A stretch of 64,000 nt of DNA from Nocardioides anomalus (GCF_011046535.1 NZ_CP049257.1:2790001-2854000), one strand, 5' to 3'. Shown: positions 1-10,252, numbered from the stretch's first letter. Numbers and translations are program-made. Notes: generated from the sequence alone by a model not told the origin.

Positions 1-1310
<1,310 letters not shown>

Positions 1311-1314
<4 letters not shown>

Positions 1315-2153
1315 GTGGTCAGGTGTCCCGCGTCGACCGGCAGGATGACGCCGGTGATGTTGGCCGCGGCGTCGGAGGCCAGGAAGCACGCCGCGCGGGC
1401 CACGTCGTCGGGCAGGCTGGGCCGCCGGATCGGCATCTCCTGGGCCCTTGTCGAGAAGTAGTCGGTGCCGGCCTCGAGGTCCATCGAGCCGAACTTCGAC
1501 TCGAGGGTGTCGGTCACGACCGCGCCGGGCGCGATGCAGTTGACGCGGATGCCGTCGGGTCCGAGCTCGGCCGCCAGAGCCTTGGTCATGCCCTGCACAC
1601 CGTGCTTGGCCGAGGCGTAGTGCGTCAGGCCCGGCGGCCGGCCCGTGCGGAACCCCGCGACCGAGCTGATGTTGATGACGACGGCCTCGCGACCGGCCTC
1701 GCGCGCCGCCAGCGCGGCGGCCCGCGAGCCGTAGAACGACCCGGTGAGGTCCAGCCCCACGACGGCGTCCCACTCGGCGTCGCCGAGGTCGCCGAGGAGG
1801 TGGGAGGGGTAGATGCCGGCGGCGTTGACCCACACCAGCTTGCGCGGGGTCCGCGCCGCCGCCGCGCGCGCCACGGCGTCGAGGTCGGCGCTGCGCCGCA
1901 CGTCGACCAGGCGGCCCTCGACCTCGGCACCGTGGCGCTCGGCGAGCTCCGCGGCGGTCCCGGTCACCTGCGGGTCGACGTCGAGGAGCACCACCGCGGC
2001 GCCGAGCTCGGCCAGCCGCGAGGCGATGCCGCGACCGATGCCGGCCGCGCCACCGGTGACCACCGCGACCGTGTCGTCGAACCGGACGAGGGAGGCGAAC
2101 GGCGCCTCGGCGTAGGCGTAGGAGTCCGCCATCAGCTCCGGTGTCGTCTTCAT
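1311..2153 (-). CDS. SDR family NAD(P)-dependent oxidoreductase
   Basis: This 280-residue classical short-chain dehydrogenase has TGGAAGIG (33-40) for dinucleotide binding, NAAG (110-113), a catalytic Ser near 163-164 and the YASAK motif (Tyr179, Lys183). An N-terminal extension of about 25 residues precedes the Rossmann fold. The gene lies between the binding-protein gene (54 bp upstream) and the ABC ATPase (4-bp overlap), so the oxidoreductase is embedded in the transport operon. It probably oxidises or reduces a hydroxyl/keto group on the imported compound or a CoA intermediate of the island. The substrate cannot be assigned from sequence. Confidence 0.9.
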
Positions 2154-2207
2154 GCGCTCCCTCGTCCGGTCCGTTCGGTCAGTCGGTGTCGCGTGGCCCC
2201 CGCTGGC

Positions 2208-3371
2208 TCACTTGCCCCAGAGGCTGGTGAACGTGCCCTTCCAGTCGTCCTGGGGAAGGATGAACAGGTTGCCCTTCTCGTAGTTGCCGTAGGTGGACTC
2301 GTCCACCAGGCCGACCGGCATCGACTCCGCGTCCCAGGTGTCGGCGCCCGCCAGCACGCGGGCCAGCTCGTCGACCGAGGCCCAGCCGTAGAGCGGGGTC
2401 GAGAGCAGCACGTCGGCCTTGGCCACGACCGGCTGGCCGGCCCCGACCATGTCGACGAACGGCGACAGCGCACCCAGTCCGACCACGTTGAAGTCGGTCC
2501 GGCCGAGGGCCTGCGCGGAGTTGGCGAGCACGCTGGCCGGGGTGTCGAAGGGCACGAGGACCGAGCTCAGGTCGCCCTCGCCGTACTGCTGGAGCAGTGA
2601 GGTGAAGATCGGCGCGTTGGGCGTGGCGGACTCGGCCAGGGTGAGGTCAGGCCGCTCCACCTTGCAGTCGGGGCACAGCTCCTCGACCGTGTCGGCCGCG
2701 TGGCTCATCTGCTCCTCGGACTGCTGGAACTCGCTGTTCTGGTAGACCACCACGGTGTCCCCGGGCTTCGCCACCGACGCGGCGTACGCCGCCTGCGCCT
2801 CGCCCGCTGCGTCCGGGTCGTTGCCCACACCGACCATGCCGTCCGGCAGGCCTGGTCCGCAGAGGGCGCACACGACGGGGATGTCGGCGTCCGCCGCCGC
2901 CTGCACGGCCGCGTCGACCGCGGCGGGCGTGATCGCGACCAGGATGATGCCGTCGACCTTGTCGAGCACGGCCTGCTGGATCAGCTGGGCCTGGGTGGTC
3001 GGCGTGAACTTGCCGTCGGTCGTCGGGTCCGCGGTCCAGCCGATCGCCTTGACGGCGTCCTCGGCGTTCTGCGCCAGCACCGCCGGGCCGGGTGAGGCCA
3101 GGCCGCTGGCGATGATGGCGATGTGGTGCTCACCGGGGTCGACCGACTCGGTCGGCAGGTTGTACTCGACGTCGCCGGCGAGCAGGGCGTCGACCATGTC
3201 CTGGGCGTCCTGGTTGGTCACCTCGGCCGAGGTGTCGCCCGAGCTGCCGGAGCCGCTCGAGCCGTCGGAGCCGCTGCTCGAGGAGTCGCCGTCGTCGCCG
3301 CACGCGGACAGCAGCAGCGCTGTCACCGCCAGCACGCCGAGACCGGCCCGCAGTCGTCGCCCTCTGGTCAT
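2208..3371 (-). CDS. Substrate-binding lipoprotein of a CUT2-type ABC importer
   Basis: The protein (387 residues) starts MTRGRRLRAG, has a hydrophobic signal and a lipobox ending LLLSAC followed by a Gly/Ser/Asp linker, so it should be a membrane-anchored binding protein outside the cell. The body resembles the periplasmic-binding-protein-4 (ribose/galactose binding) fold, with repeated IPVV/ILVAI strands. An in-frame ATG at 3461 was rejected: the ATG at 3371 has a good ribosome site (AGAGAGGA) and directly precedes the signal peptide, and the earlier start would put operator A inside the gene. It is the first gene of the transport operon. Ligand unknown; co-regulation with acyl-CoA genes argues against a simple sugar. 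Confidence 0.88.
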   Translation of the reverse strand: MTRGRRLRAGLGVLAVTALLLSACGDDGDSSSSGSDGSSGSGSSGDTSAEVTNQDAQDMVDALLAGDVEYNLPTESVDPGEHHIAIIASGLASPGPAVLAQNAEDAVKAIGWTADPTTDGKFTPTTQAQLIQQAVLDKVDGIILVAITPAAVDAAVQAAADADIPVVCALCGPGLPDGMVGVGNDPDAAGEAQAAYAASVAKPGDTVVVYQNSEFQQSEEQMSHAADTVEELCPDCKVERPDLTLAESATPNAPIFTSLLQQYGEGDLSSVLVPFDTPASVLANSAQALGRTDFNVVGLGALSPFVDMVGAGQPVVAKADVLLSTPLYGWASVDELARVLAGADTWDAESMPVGLVDESTYGNYEKGNLFILPQDDWKGTFTSLWGK

Positions 3372-3435
3372 CTGGAGTCCTCTCTCGCCTGGAGCAGCCG
3401 GGCCGCAGGACGACCGATCCTCGTCGCGCGGACAT

Positions 3436-3454
3436 GTCTGAAGGTTCATCAGAC
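3436..3454. promoter_or_regulatory. Operator A, TCTGA-N7-TCAGA family
   Basis: The site GTCTGAAGGTTCATCAGAC has perfect 6-bp arms around a 7-bp centre. It lies 65 bp before the binding-protein start, in the divergent promoter region shared with the enoyl-CoA hydratase gene. It is one of five similar sites in the island. The likely ligand is the TetR-family protein encoded at 12045, which is an inference from site length, symmetry and autoregulatory position. Confidence 0.75.
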
Positions 3455-3507
3455 GGCGCACATGTAATCGCAGTCACATCCTGGGTGTCAACGGTCGGTA
3501 CGGGCTA

Positions 3508-3526
3508 ATCTGACAAACAATCAGAA
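3508..3526. promoter_or_regulatory. Operator B, TCTGA-N7-TCAGA family
   Basis: TCTGA (3509-3513), seven bases, then TCAGA (3521-3525), ending 30 bp before the GTG of the enoyl-CoA hydratase gene at 3556. A further half-site TCAGAC follows at 3529-3534. Arms and spacing match operators A, C, D and E. Confidence 0.7.
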
Positions 3527-3555
3527 CATCAGACCCACAGGACGGAGACGGCGCC

Positions 3556-4395
3556 GTGCCCCTGGAGCCCGAGCCCGAGCACGACGGAGAGCGTCCCCTC
3601 GTGCGGCTCGAGCACGCCGGCCCGGGTGTCCGCATCCTCACGCTGGACCGGGCTGTCCGGCTGAACGCGCTCACCGACGCGCTGGTGCGCGCGCTGGGCG
3701 CCGCGCTCGACGAGGTGGCCGCGGACCGCGACTGCCACTGCCTGGTCCTCACCGGTGCCGGGCGCGCCTTCAGCGCCGGCCTGGACCTCGAGGACTACGG
3801 TGACTCAGAACGGGTGGCGACCCTCGGCACCCCGCTCGCCGAGCTCGAGCGCCAACGGGAGCTCGCCGCGCTGAGCCTGCGCCTGCACCGGATGCCGCAG
3901 ACCGTGGTCGCCGCGGTCAACGGACCGGCCGCCGGCGGCGGCTTCGCGCTGGTGTGCGCCAGCGACCTGCGGATCGCGGCCCGCAGTGCCCGGTTCGGCG
4001 TCTCGTTCATCCGCGCCGGTTTCTCCGCGTGCGACCTCGGCGTGTCCTGGCTGCTCCCCCGGCTGGTCGGTGCGGCCCGCGCGCACGAGCTGATGCTCAC
4101 CGGGCGGCTCTTCGACGCCGACGAGGCCCGCGAGATCGGACTCGTCCTCGACGTCGTCGACGACGACGCGCTGCTCGACGCGGCCCTGGCCAAGGCGGCC
4201 CAGGTCGCACTGAACCCGCCCGCGTCGGTGCAGCTCACCAAGCAGGGCATGTGGCTCGCCCTGGAGGTGCCGTCGCTCGAGGCGGCCATCGAGCTGGAGA
4301 ACCGGCAGCAGGTGCTCGCCGGCCTCACCGCGGACCGGCACGAGGCCACCGCGGCCTTCCTCGAGAAGCGGCCCCCGCACTACCAGCACCGCTGA
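3556..4395 (+). CDS. Enoyl-CoA hydratase/isomerase family protein
   Basis: This 279-residue crotonase-fold protein shows the oxyanion-hole segment GAGRAFSAGLDL and the second GPAAGGGFALVCASDLRIA segment, with the FGVSFIRAGFSACDLG stretch typical of the family. The usual first catalytic Glu position (GGGxELA in hydratases) reads GGGFALV, so the exact reaction (hydration, isomerisation or C-C cleavage) is uncertain. The GTG start lies just after operator B. It is followed after 33 bp by an acyl-CoA dehydrogenase in the same operon, which suggests consecutive beta-oxidation-like steps. Confidence 0.9.
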   Translation: MPLEPEPEHDGERPLVRLEHAGPGVRILTLDRAVRLNALTDALVRALGAALDEVAADRDCHCLVLTGAGRAFSAGLDLEDYGDSERVATLGTPLAELERQRELAALSLRLHRMPQTVVAAVNGPAAGGGFALVCASDLRIAARSARFGVSFIRAGFSACDLGVSWLLPRLVGAARAHELMLTGRLFDADEAREIGLVLDVVDDDALLDAALAKAAQVALNPPASVQLTKQGMWLALEVPSLEAAIELENRQQVLAGLTADRHEATAAFLEKRPPHYQHR

Positions 4396-4428
4396 TCCCC
4401 TGTCTCCCACCGGCCCCCAGGAGGACCC

Positions 4429-5580
4429 GTGAAGCGCACCCTGTACGGCGAGGACCACGAGGCGTTCCGCACGAGCGTCGCGGCGTTCGTGGACCGCGAG
4501 GTCGCCCCCCACCTCGAGCGCTGGGAGGAGGAGCGGCTGGTCGACCGCGGCTGCTGGGAGGCCGCGGGGCGGCAGGGCGTGATCGGGCTCGGCATCCCCG
4601 AGGAGTACGGCGGCGCCGGGCTCCACGACTACCGCTTCCGCAACGTGGTGCAGGAGGAGCTCGCGCGGGTGCACGCCGCCTCCGTGGCCTCCGGCTTCTC
4701 GCTGCAGGACGACATCGCCGCGCCGTACCTCGTCGAGATCGGGACCGAGGAGCAGAAGCAGCGCTGGTTGCCCGGGATGGCCGAGGGCCGGCTGGTCGGC
4801 GCCATCGCCATGACCGAGCCCGGCGCGGGCAGCGACCTCCAGGGCATCCGCACCGCCGGGCGGCGGGTCGACGGCGGCTGGGTGGTCAACGGCACCAAGA
4901 CCTTCATCACCAACGGCACCGCGGCCGACCTCGTCGTCACGGTGGTGCGCACCGACCCCGCGGGCGGACACCACGCCTTCACGCTCATGGTGGTGCAGAC
5001 CGACGCGCCCGGCTTCAGCCGTGGCCGCAAGCTGGCCAAGATGGGGCTGCACGCCCAGGACACCGCCGAGCTGTCCTACGACGACGTCTTCGTCCCCGAC
5101 GACCAGGTCCTCGGGAGCGTCGGCGGTGGCTTCGGCCAGCTCAAGCGGCTGCTCCCCCTAGAGCGGCTGTCCATCGCCGCGCACGCCGTGGCCAGCGCCG
5201 ACGTGGCGCTGCGCGAGGCGCTGCACTACGTCAAGGACCGCACCGCGTTCGGCCAGCCGGTCGCGGACTTCCAGCACACGCGCTTCGAGCTGGCCGAGAT
5301 GAGCACCGAGCTCACGGTGACCCGGGCCTACCTCGACCAGTGCATCCGCGCCCACGACGACGGCGACCTCACCGACGTCGACGCCGCGCACGCGAAGTGG
5401 TGGGCCACCGAGGTGCAGAACCGGGTGGTGGACCGGTGCCTGCAGCTCTACGGCGGCTACGGCTACATGCTGGAGTACCCCGTGGCCCGGGACTACCAGG
5501 ACGCCCGCATCCAGAAGATCTTCGGTGGCACCAACGAGATCATGAAGCACATCATCGGGCGCGACCTGGTCAGGGGCTGA
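4429..5580 (+). CDS. Acyl-CoA dehydrogenase (LCAD-like catalytic site)
   Basis: This full-length 383-residue FAD-dependent dehydrogenase has AMTEPGAGSDLQG (FAD/substrate motif), GTKTFITNG and a C-terminal IFGGTNEIMKHIIGR. The MCAD-type catalytic Glu (YEGT) is Gly here, and a Glu is present in PLERLSIA, as in long-chain and isovaleryl-CoA dehydrogenases, so the catalytic base is probably that residue. A GTG start is preceded by a strong AGGAGGA. It is the second gene of the two-gene operon behind operator B and ends 3 bp before the convergent hydratase gene. It should pass electrons to EtfAB, encoded at 35.6-37.4 kb. Confidence 0.93.
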   Translation: MKRTLYGEDHEAFRTSVAAFVDREVAPHLERWEEERLVDRGCWEAAGRQGVIGLGIPEEYGGAGLHDYRFRNVVQEELARVHAASVASGFSLQDDIAAPYLVEIGTEEQKQRWLPGMAEGRLVGAIAMTEPGAGSDLQGIRTAGRRVDGGWVVNGTKTFITNGTAADLVVTVVRTDPAGGHHAFTLMVVQTDAPGFSRGRKLAKMGLHAQDTAELSYDDVFVPDDQVLGSVGGGFGQLKRLLPLERLSIAAHAVASADVALREALHYVKDRTAFGQPVADFQHTRFELAEMSTELTVTRAYLDQCIRAHDDGDLTDVDAAHAKWWATEVQNRVVDRCLQLYGGYGYMLEYPVARDYQDARIQKIFGGTNEIMKHIIGRDLVRG

Positions 5581-5583
5581 GGG

Positions 5584-6450
5584 TCAGGGTGCGGGCCATG
5601 GCGGCAGGTCCGTCGTGGCCCGGCCCGCCCAGCTCGGGCTCCGCTTCGCGAGGTACGCCGCGACGCCCTCCCGCGGGTCGGGGCCGGCCAGCAGGGCCTC
5701 GAGGAGCAGCCGCTCGTCGTGGCCGGCCCGGGAGGCGTCCGCGGTCGTCGCCTCCCACAGCAGCCGCTTGGTCACGGCCAGGGAGACCGGCGAGGCGTGC
5801 GCGACGATCTCTCGCGCGAGCGCGACGGTCTCGTCCAGCACCTGCTCGGCGGGCAGGGCCCGACCGGCCAGCCCCCAGGCCTCGGCGTCGGCGCCGGAGA
5901 AGCGGCGGCCGGTGAAGAACAGCTCGGCCGCCCGGCCCACCCCGAGGTGGCGCACCGCCGTCCAGTGACCCATCCACTCCCCGACGACGCCCAGGCGCAC
6001 GAACGGGAAGGACAGGATCGCCTGCTCCGCGACGTACCGCACGTCGCACTGCATGGCCAGGGTCAGCCCGGCGCCGACGGCATGGCCGTTGAGCGCGGCC
6101 AGCACCGGCTTGCGGACCTGCCACGGCGAGAGCCAGGGCACCTCGTCCCGGTCGGTGGCGGGCTCGCCGCCGAAGCCGTCGTCGGCCAGCTCCGAGCCGG
6201 CGCAGAACACGGTCCCCGCGCCGGTGAGCACGACGGCGCCCACGTCGTCGGAGCGGTCGCAGTGGTGCAGGACCCGGGTCAGCTCGACCAGGCTGCGGCC
6301 GTCGATGGCGTTGCGCTGCTCGGGCCGGTCCAGGGTCACCACGGCCACGCGGTCGGCGAGCCCGAAGCGCACCCGGGTCAAGGCCCCCGGGTCGAGGTCG
6401 ACCTGCGGGAGGTCGTCACGCCAGGCCGGCGTCGACTCCTCGTAGTCCAC
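5584..6450 (-). CDS. Enoyl-CoA hydratase/isomerase family protein
   Basis: This 288-residue crotonase-fold protein shows RPEQRNAID near the N-terminus, GAGTVFCAGSEL (oxyanion hole) and NGHAVGAGLTLAMQCDVRYV. Its sequence differs clearly from the hydratase at 3556, so it is not a recent duplicate. It is the last gene of the five-gene minus-strand operon that begins with the acyl-CoA synthetase, 3 bp after the dehydrogenase stop. The GTG start is retained because it fits this tight spacing. Family certain; reaction unknown. Confidence 0.9.
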   Translation of the reverse strand: MDYEESTPAWRDDLPQVDLDPGALTRVRFGLADRVAVVTLDRPEQRNAIDGRSLVELTRVLHHCDRSDDVGAVVLTGAGTVFCAGSELADDGFGGEPATDRDEVPWLSPWQVRKPVLAALNGHAVGAGLTLAMQCDVRYVAEQAILSFPFVRLGVVGEWMGHWTAVRHLGVGRAAELFFTGRRFSGADAEAWGLAGRALPAEQVLDETVALAREIVAHASPVSLAVTKRLLWEATTADASRAGHDERLLLEALLAGPDPREGVAAYLAKRSPSWAGRATTDLPPWPAP

Positions 6451-6453
6451 GCC

Positions 6454-7572
6454 TCAGCCCTGCGCGGCGTACAGCCCGAAGACGGCGTCGGCCAGCACCC
6501 GCGCCTGGGCGCCCTGGGCGTCGAGCAGCACCTCGTCGGTCTTGGCGCGGCGGTGGTGGAGGTGCACCCGGTGCTCCCAGGTGAACCCGATGCCGCCGTG
6601 GAGGTGGATGGCCTCGTTGGTGATCCGGAACGCCGCGCTGCCGCAGCGGCGGCGCGCCACCGCCAGCGCGGCCCGCGCCAGCCCCTCGTCGTCGCCCTGC
6701 CGCGCGTCGGCGGCGAAGGCCAGGGCCGAGCGCGCGGACTCCAGCAGGACCAGGAGGTCGGCCGCCTGGTGCTTGAGGCCCTGGAAGGCCCCGATGACCT
6801 GGCCGAACTGCTCGCGCACCGTCAGGTAGTCCACGCTCATCGCGAAGGCCGCGGACGCGGCTCCGACGGCGTCGGCGCACAGCGCGAGCGCGCCGTCGGA
6901 CTCGAGGGCGGTGACGGCCTCGTGTGCGTCGTCGCCCCGGGCCAGCTCGTCGAGGGGTACGTCGTCCAGCCGGACGTCGGCGAAGCGACGGGTCAGGTCC
7001 ACACCCGTGAGCCGGGTCATCGTCGTCGACGCCGCGTCCACCAGCCCGAGCACAGGCGCGCCGTCCCGCTCCGCCACCACGAGCAGGCGGTCGGCCCCCA
7101 CCGGCTCCAGCACCGAGGGCACGGTGCCGCTCACGCGGCCGGACCGGTCGAGGACCAGGGGCGCCGCGTCGGGTCGGTACCACGCCGTGCAGGCCGGGAC
7201 CACGACCTCCACGCCCGCCAGCACCGCCTCGAGCCGATCGGGCGCGTGGCGCACGAGGGCGGGCACGGTCTGGGCGAGCACCGGGAGGAACGGACCGCCG
7301 TGCAGCGCGCGGCCGGCCTCCTCGTGGACCAGCAGCTCCTCGGCCAGGCCGAGCCCGACGCCGCCCAGCTCCTCGGGCACGCGCACACCGAGCAGGCCGA
7401 GCTGCTCGGCGAGCGCCGTCCACGCCTGCCGGTCGGGCGCCGCCGCGGTGGCCGCCCCGTGCTCGTCGGCCGACTGCGGCGTGTGCGACACCAGCAGGCG
7501 CCGGGAGGCCTCGCGCAGGGCGCGGCGCTCCTCCTCGCTGCTCGCGTCCTGACTGCGGGGGGCGCTGCTCAC
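6454..7572 (-). CDS. Acyl-CoA dehydrogenase, FadE-type partner subunit
   Basis: The 372-residue protein has a shortened acyl-CoA dehydrogenase plan: GVRVPEELGGVGLG in the N-terminal domain, REQFGQVIGAFQGLKHQAADL in the helical domain, and GGIGFTWEHRVHLHHRRAK near the end. This last motif is typical of the partner subunits of actinobacterial heterotetrameric dehydrogenases such as the steroid-pathway FadE pairs. The canonical EPGAGSD-type FAD motif is not visible in the middle. Its GTG overlaps the stop of the preceding gene (GTGA). It probably assembles with the dehydrogenase encoded at 9014-10252, one gene upstream; this pairing is inferred. Confidence 0.88.
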   Translation of the reverse strand: MSSAPRSQDASSEEERRALREASRRLLVSHTPQSADEHGAATAAAPDRQAWTALAEQLGLLGVRVPEELGGVGLGLAEELLVHEEAGRALHGGPFLPVLAQTVPALVRHAPDRLEAVLAGVEVVVPACTAWYRPDAAPLVLDRSGRVSGTVPSVLEPVGADRLLVVAERDGAPVLGLVDAASTTMTRLTGVDLTRRFADVRLDDVPLDELARGDDAHEAVTALESDGALALCADAVGAASAAFAMSVDYLTVREQFGQVIGAFQGLKHQAADLLVLLESARSALAFAADARQGDDEGLARAALAVARRRCGSAAFRITNEAIHLHGGIGFTWEHRVHLHHRRAKTDEVLLDAQGAQARVLADAVFGLYAAQG

Positions 7573-9014
7573 AGGGGGGCGTACCCGTCGGTGAGCTCCG
7601 CGGAGGGCACCTCGGCGGCGGAGACGACCGTGCCGTCCGGCGTGATGCCGGCGGTCTCCAGGGCCAGGGCCTTGGCGTTCTCCATGTCGTAGTGGTTGGT
7701 GACCACGACCTTCTGGGCGTAGAGCCCGCCGCCGGCCTGGATGACCGTCACGTGCTTCCACCCACCGAACGCGTCCGCGGTGAAGTCGCGGATGGTGTGG
7801 AACAGGCGCATGCGGTACTCCGCGTCGACACCCTCCATGGTCCGCATGTACTTCTCGAGGTAGGGGCCCGTCTCGGGGTTGCGCAGGTCGCGCAGCGACG
7901 GCGCGGTGAGCACCGAGCCGCCGGCGATGTCGTGCAGGTGGCGCACCATCCGGCTGAACTCCGCGGCCGCGTGGTACTTCGCGGCGTTGGTGAACATCTC
8001 GTCCGGGGACGCCCAGCCCTCCGGGGTGAACGTCGAGTGCTGGACCGCCGCCTCGAAGCCCGCCCGGATGAGCGTGGCGTAGGTGATCATCTCGGCGATC
8101 TTGTCCTTGATGTGGCCGATGCGCTCGAGCCCGTTGGCCTCGGCGATGAGCTGCGCGAGCCCGACCAGGGTGTCGGCGAGCCGGACGTAGCTCCCCACCG
8201 AGCCGAGCCGCTCCCACAGGCCCAGGGCGTGGGCGAAGGTCGCGGAGTGCTCGACCTCGCCGGCCAGGAAGAGCCGGTCGTTGGGCACGAAGACGTCGTC
8301 GAAGACGATGAACCCCTCCGTCATCACGTGACGCGAGCTGTAGGGGTAGAAGTCCGGGTCCAGGTCGGGTCGCGGCGCGAACGAGGCGTTGATGATCTTG
8401 ACGCCCGGCGCGTTCACCGGCACCGCGGCGGCCACGCTGTAGTCCTCCTCGCCCGGCTTCATCCGCTTGGTCGGCATGACCATGAGCTCGTGGGCGATCG
8501 CCGCGGAGGAGATGTGCAGCTTGGCCCCGCGGATGACCACGCCGTCCGCGGAGCGGTCCACGATCCGCACGTACAGGTCCGGGTCGTCCTGCTTGCTCGG
8601 GGACAGCGAGCGGTTGCCCTTGGCGTCGGTGATGGTCTGCACGATGCGGATGTCGCGGCGCTTGGCGTCCTCGAAGTAGGCCAGCGCGCGCTCGGCGTAC
8701 TGCGGGAAGTCCGCGCGCATCCGGCTGGCCGCAGTCAGCACCATGAGCAGCCCGTTGGACGTGGAGATGGTCGGGAAGTCCCAGTCGAGGTACATGTCCT
8801 GCACCTGGCGCAGCTCGTCCACCGAGGTCGGGATGAGGAAGTAGGGCCCGCTGGCGTCCTCGCCCGGCTGGTAGTGGCGGTCGTAGCCCTCCGCGGCGGC
8901 CAGGGCACTCGCGCGCAGCAGCGGCTCCTCGGTCACGTCCGGCACCGCGTGGCCGTTGACGTAGAGCTGGCGGCCGTCGCGCAGCGACTGGAGGTACTGG
9001 TCTCCGGTGAGCAT
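7569..9014 (-). CDS. HpaB/AbfD-family protein without cysteines
   Basis: This 481-residue protein belongs to the 4-hydroxyphenylacetate 3-hydroxylase / 4-hydroxybutyryl-CoA dehydratase family. TDAKGNRSLSPS (129-140), DPDLYVRIV and GAKLHISSAA (163-172) followed by HELMVMPTKRM resemble the AbfD branch more than the HpaB branch. AbfD enzymes bind a [4Fe-4S] cluster through three Cys and one His, yet this protein contains no cysteine at all. It therefore cannot be a classical dehydratase of that type; a flavin-dependent monooxygenase or a cluster-free acyl-CoA enzyme is more likely. Start and stop codons overlap both neighbours within a synthetase/dehydrogenase operon, so an acyl-CoA substrate is plausible. 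Confidence 0.82.
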   Translation of the reverse strand: MLTGDQYLQSLRDGRQLYVNGHAVPDVTEEPLLRASALAAAEGYDRHYQPGEDASGPYFLIPTSVDELRQVQDMYLDWDFPTISTSNGLLMVLTAASRMRADFPQYAERALAYFEDAKRRDIRIVQTITDAKGNRSLSPSKQDDPDLYVRIVDRSADGVVIRGAKLHISSAAIAHELMVMPTKRMKPGEEDYSVAAAVPVNAPGVKIINASFAPRPDLDPDFYPYSSRHVMTEGFIVFDDVFVPNDRLFLAGEVEHSATFAHALGLWERLGSVGSYVRLADTLVGLAQLIAEANGLERIGHIKDKIAEMITYATLIRAGFEAAVQHSTFTPEGWASPDEMFTNAAKYHAAAEFSRMVRHLHDIAGGSVLTAPSLRDLRNPETGPYLEKYMRTMEGVDAEYRMRLFHTIRDFTADAFGGWKHVTVIQAGGGLYAQKVVVTNHYDMENAKALALETAGITPDGTVVSAAEVPSAELTDGYAPL

Positions 9015-10252
9015 CAGGTGGTCCTCGGGTTCTCGGGAGTGGTCGGGCGCGCCGGGATCGGCGGCCGGGGGTCACGCGGCAGGCCGAGGATCCGCTCGGC
9101 CAGGATGTTCTTCTGGATCTCGTCACTGCCGCCGGCGATGCGGTGCGCGGGCGCGCCGAGGAGCAGCTGGCTCCAGGCGTAGGTCCCCCAGCCGCCGGAG
9201 TCGAGCACCAGGCGCGAGCCCAGCAGGCGGGTGGCGACGGCGAGGTAGAACTCCATGTCCTCGGTGCTGAGGAGCTTGAGCACCGAGGCCCACTGGCCCG
9301 CGGGCGGCTCGGTGCGGCTGCGCCGGGCGGTCTGGCGGACGATCTGCTCACGGGCCCAGGCCTCGGCGAGCAGCTCACGCACCTCGGGGTCACCGGCCTG
9401 ACCGGTCGCCTCGGCCAGCGCGAACAGGCGCCGGACCGGGTCGATGAGCAGCCCGTTGTGCTCCTCGCCCATCATGGCGCGCTCGCTGTCGAGGGTGGTC
9501 AGCGCGATCGGCCAGCCACCGCCGACGTCCCCGATCCGCTGGGAGTCCGGGATGAAGACGTCGTCGAAGAAGACCTCGTTGAAGTGCTCGACGCCGGTGA
9601 TCTGCTTCAGGGGTCGGACCTCGATGCCCGGGGAGGACATGTCGAGCAGGAACGCCGTGATGCCGCGGTGCCGGTCGGCCGGCTCGCCGGTGCGGGCCAG
9701 CAGCTCCCCCACCTGGGCCAGGTGCGCGAAGGAGGACCACACCTTCTGGCCGTTGACGACCCAGCCGTCCTCGACGCGGCGGGCGGTGGTGCGCAGGCTG
9801 GCCAGGTCCGACCCCGCGCCCGGCTCGGAGAAGAGCTGGCAGCAGATGAGGTCGCCGCGCCAGATGGCGGGCAGGTACTCCTTGCGCTGGCGCTCGTCGC
9901 CGTGGGCGAGGACCGCCGGACCGACGATGTCGTGGGCGACCATGAAGCAGGTGGTGTTGGGCCGCTCGTACTGGTTGAGCACGTGCTCGACCCGCTGGCG
10001 GTGCTCGAGGCCCAGGCCGCGGCCGCCGAGCTCCGGCGGTCCGTCCACCCAGGCCAGCCCCGCGTCGTACAGCGGGGCCTGGAAGGCGCGCGCCGCGGCG
10101 ACCTCGACCTCCTCCGGGACGCCGGAGTCGAGCCCGACGCCCATCACGTCGTCGGGGCCCTCGCCGATCCGCGCGTCGGTGCTCCGGCGCGGCAGCCCCT
10201 GGGCCTGCGCGAACGCGCGCGCCTCCGCCTCGATCTCGTCGGGGGTCGTCAC
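9014..10252 (-). CDS. Acyl-CoA dehydrogenase, FadE type
   Basis: This 412-residue dehydrogenase has QLFSEPGAGSDLASL, NGQKVWSSFAH, a TLDSERAMMG helix and a C-terminal GGSDEIQKNILAERILGLP signature. Its N-terminal region (WVDGPPELGGRGLG) is typical of actinobacterial FadE proteins. It starts at GTG inside the stop of the acyl-CoA synthetase gene and ends at TGATG with the HpaB/AbfD-like gene. With the motif-poor dehydrogenase at 6454 it may form an alpha2-beta2 enzyme, as known for FadE pairs in steroid degradation; here the pairing is inferred from gene position and motifs only. Confidence 0.92.
   Translation of the reverse strand: MTTPDEIEAEARAFAQAQGLPRRSTDARIGEGPDDVMGVGLDSGVPEEVEVAAARAFQAPLYDAGLAWVDGPPELGGRGLGLEHRQRVEHVLNQYERPNTTCFMVAHDIVGPAVLAHGDERQRKEYLPAIWRGDLICCQLFSEPGAGSDLASLRTTARRVEDGWVVNGQKVWSSFAHLAQVGELLARTGEPADRHRGITAFLLDMSSPGIEVRPLKQITGVEHFNEVFFDDVFIPDSQRIGDVGGGWPIALTTLDSERAMMGEEHNGLLIDPVRRLFALAEATGQAGDPEVRELLAEAWAREQIVRQTARRSRTEPPAGQWASVLKLLSTEDMEFYLAVATRLLGSRLVLDSGGWGTYAWSQLLLGAPAHRIAGGSDEIQKNILAERILGLPRDPRPPIPARPTTPENPRTT

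Noticed and set aside
3372..3461. Earlier ATG (3461) for the binding lipoprotein
   Set aside because: It would place 30 residues before the signal peptide and operator A in the coding region.
7569..9014. 4-hydroxybutyryl-CoA dehydratase (AbfD) as the firm function
   Set aside because: Sequence resemblance is good, but all iron-sulfur cysteine ligands are missing.
6454..9393. 979-codon frame that seems to fuse the dehydrogenase with upstream sequence
   Set aside because: The upstream part is out of frame with two real genes; the dehydrogenase begins at the GTG at 7572 that overlaps the preceding stop.
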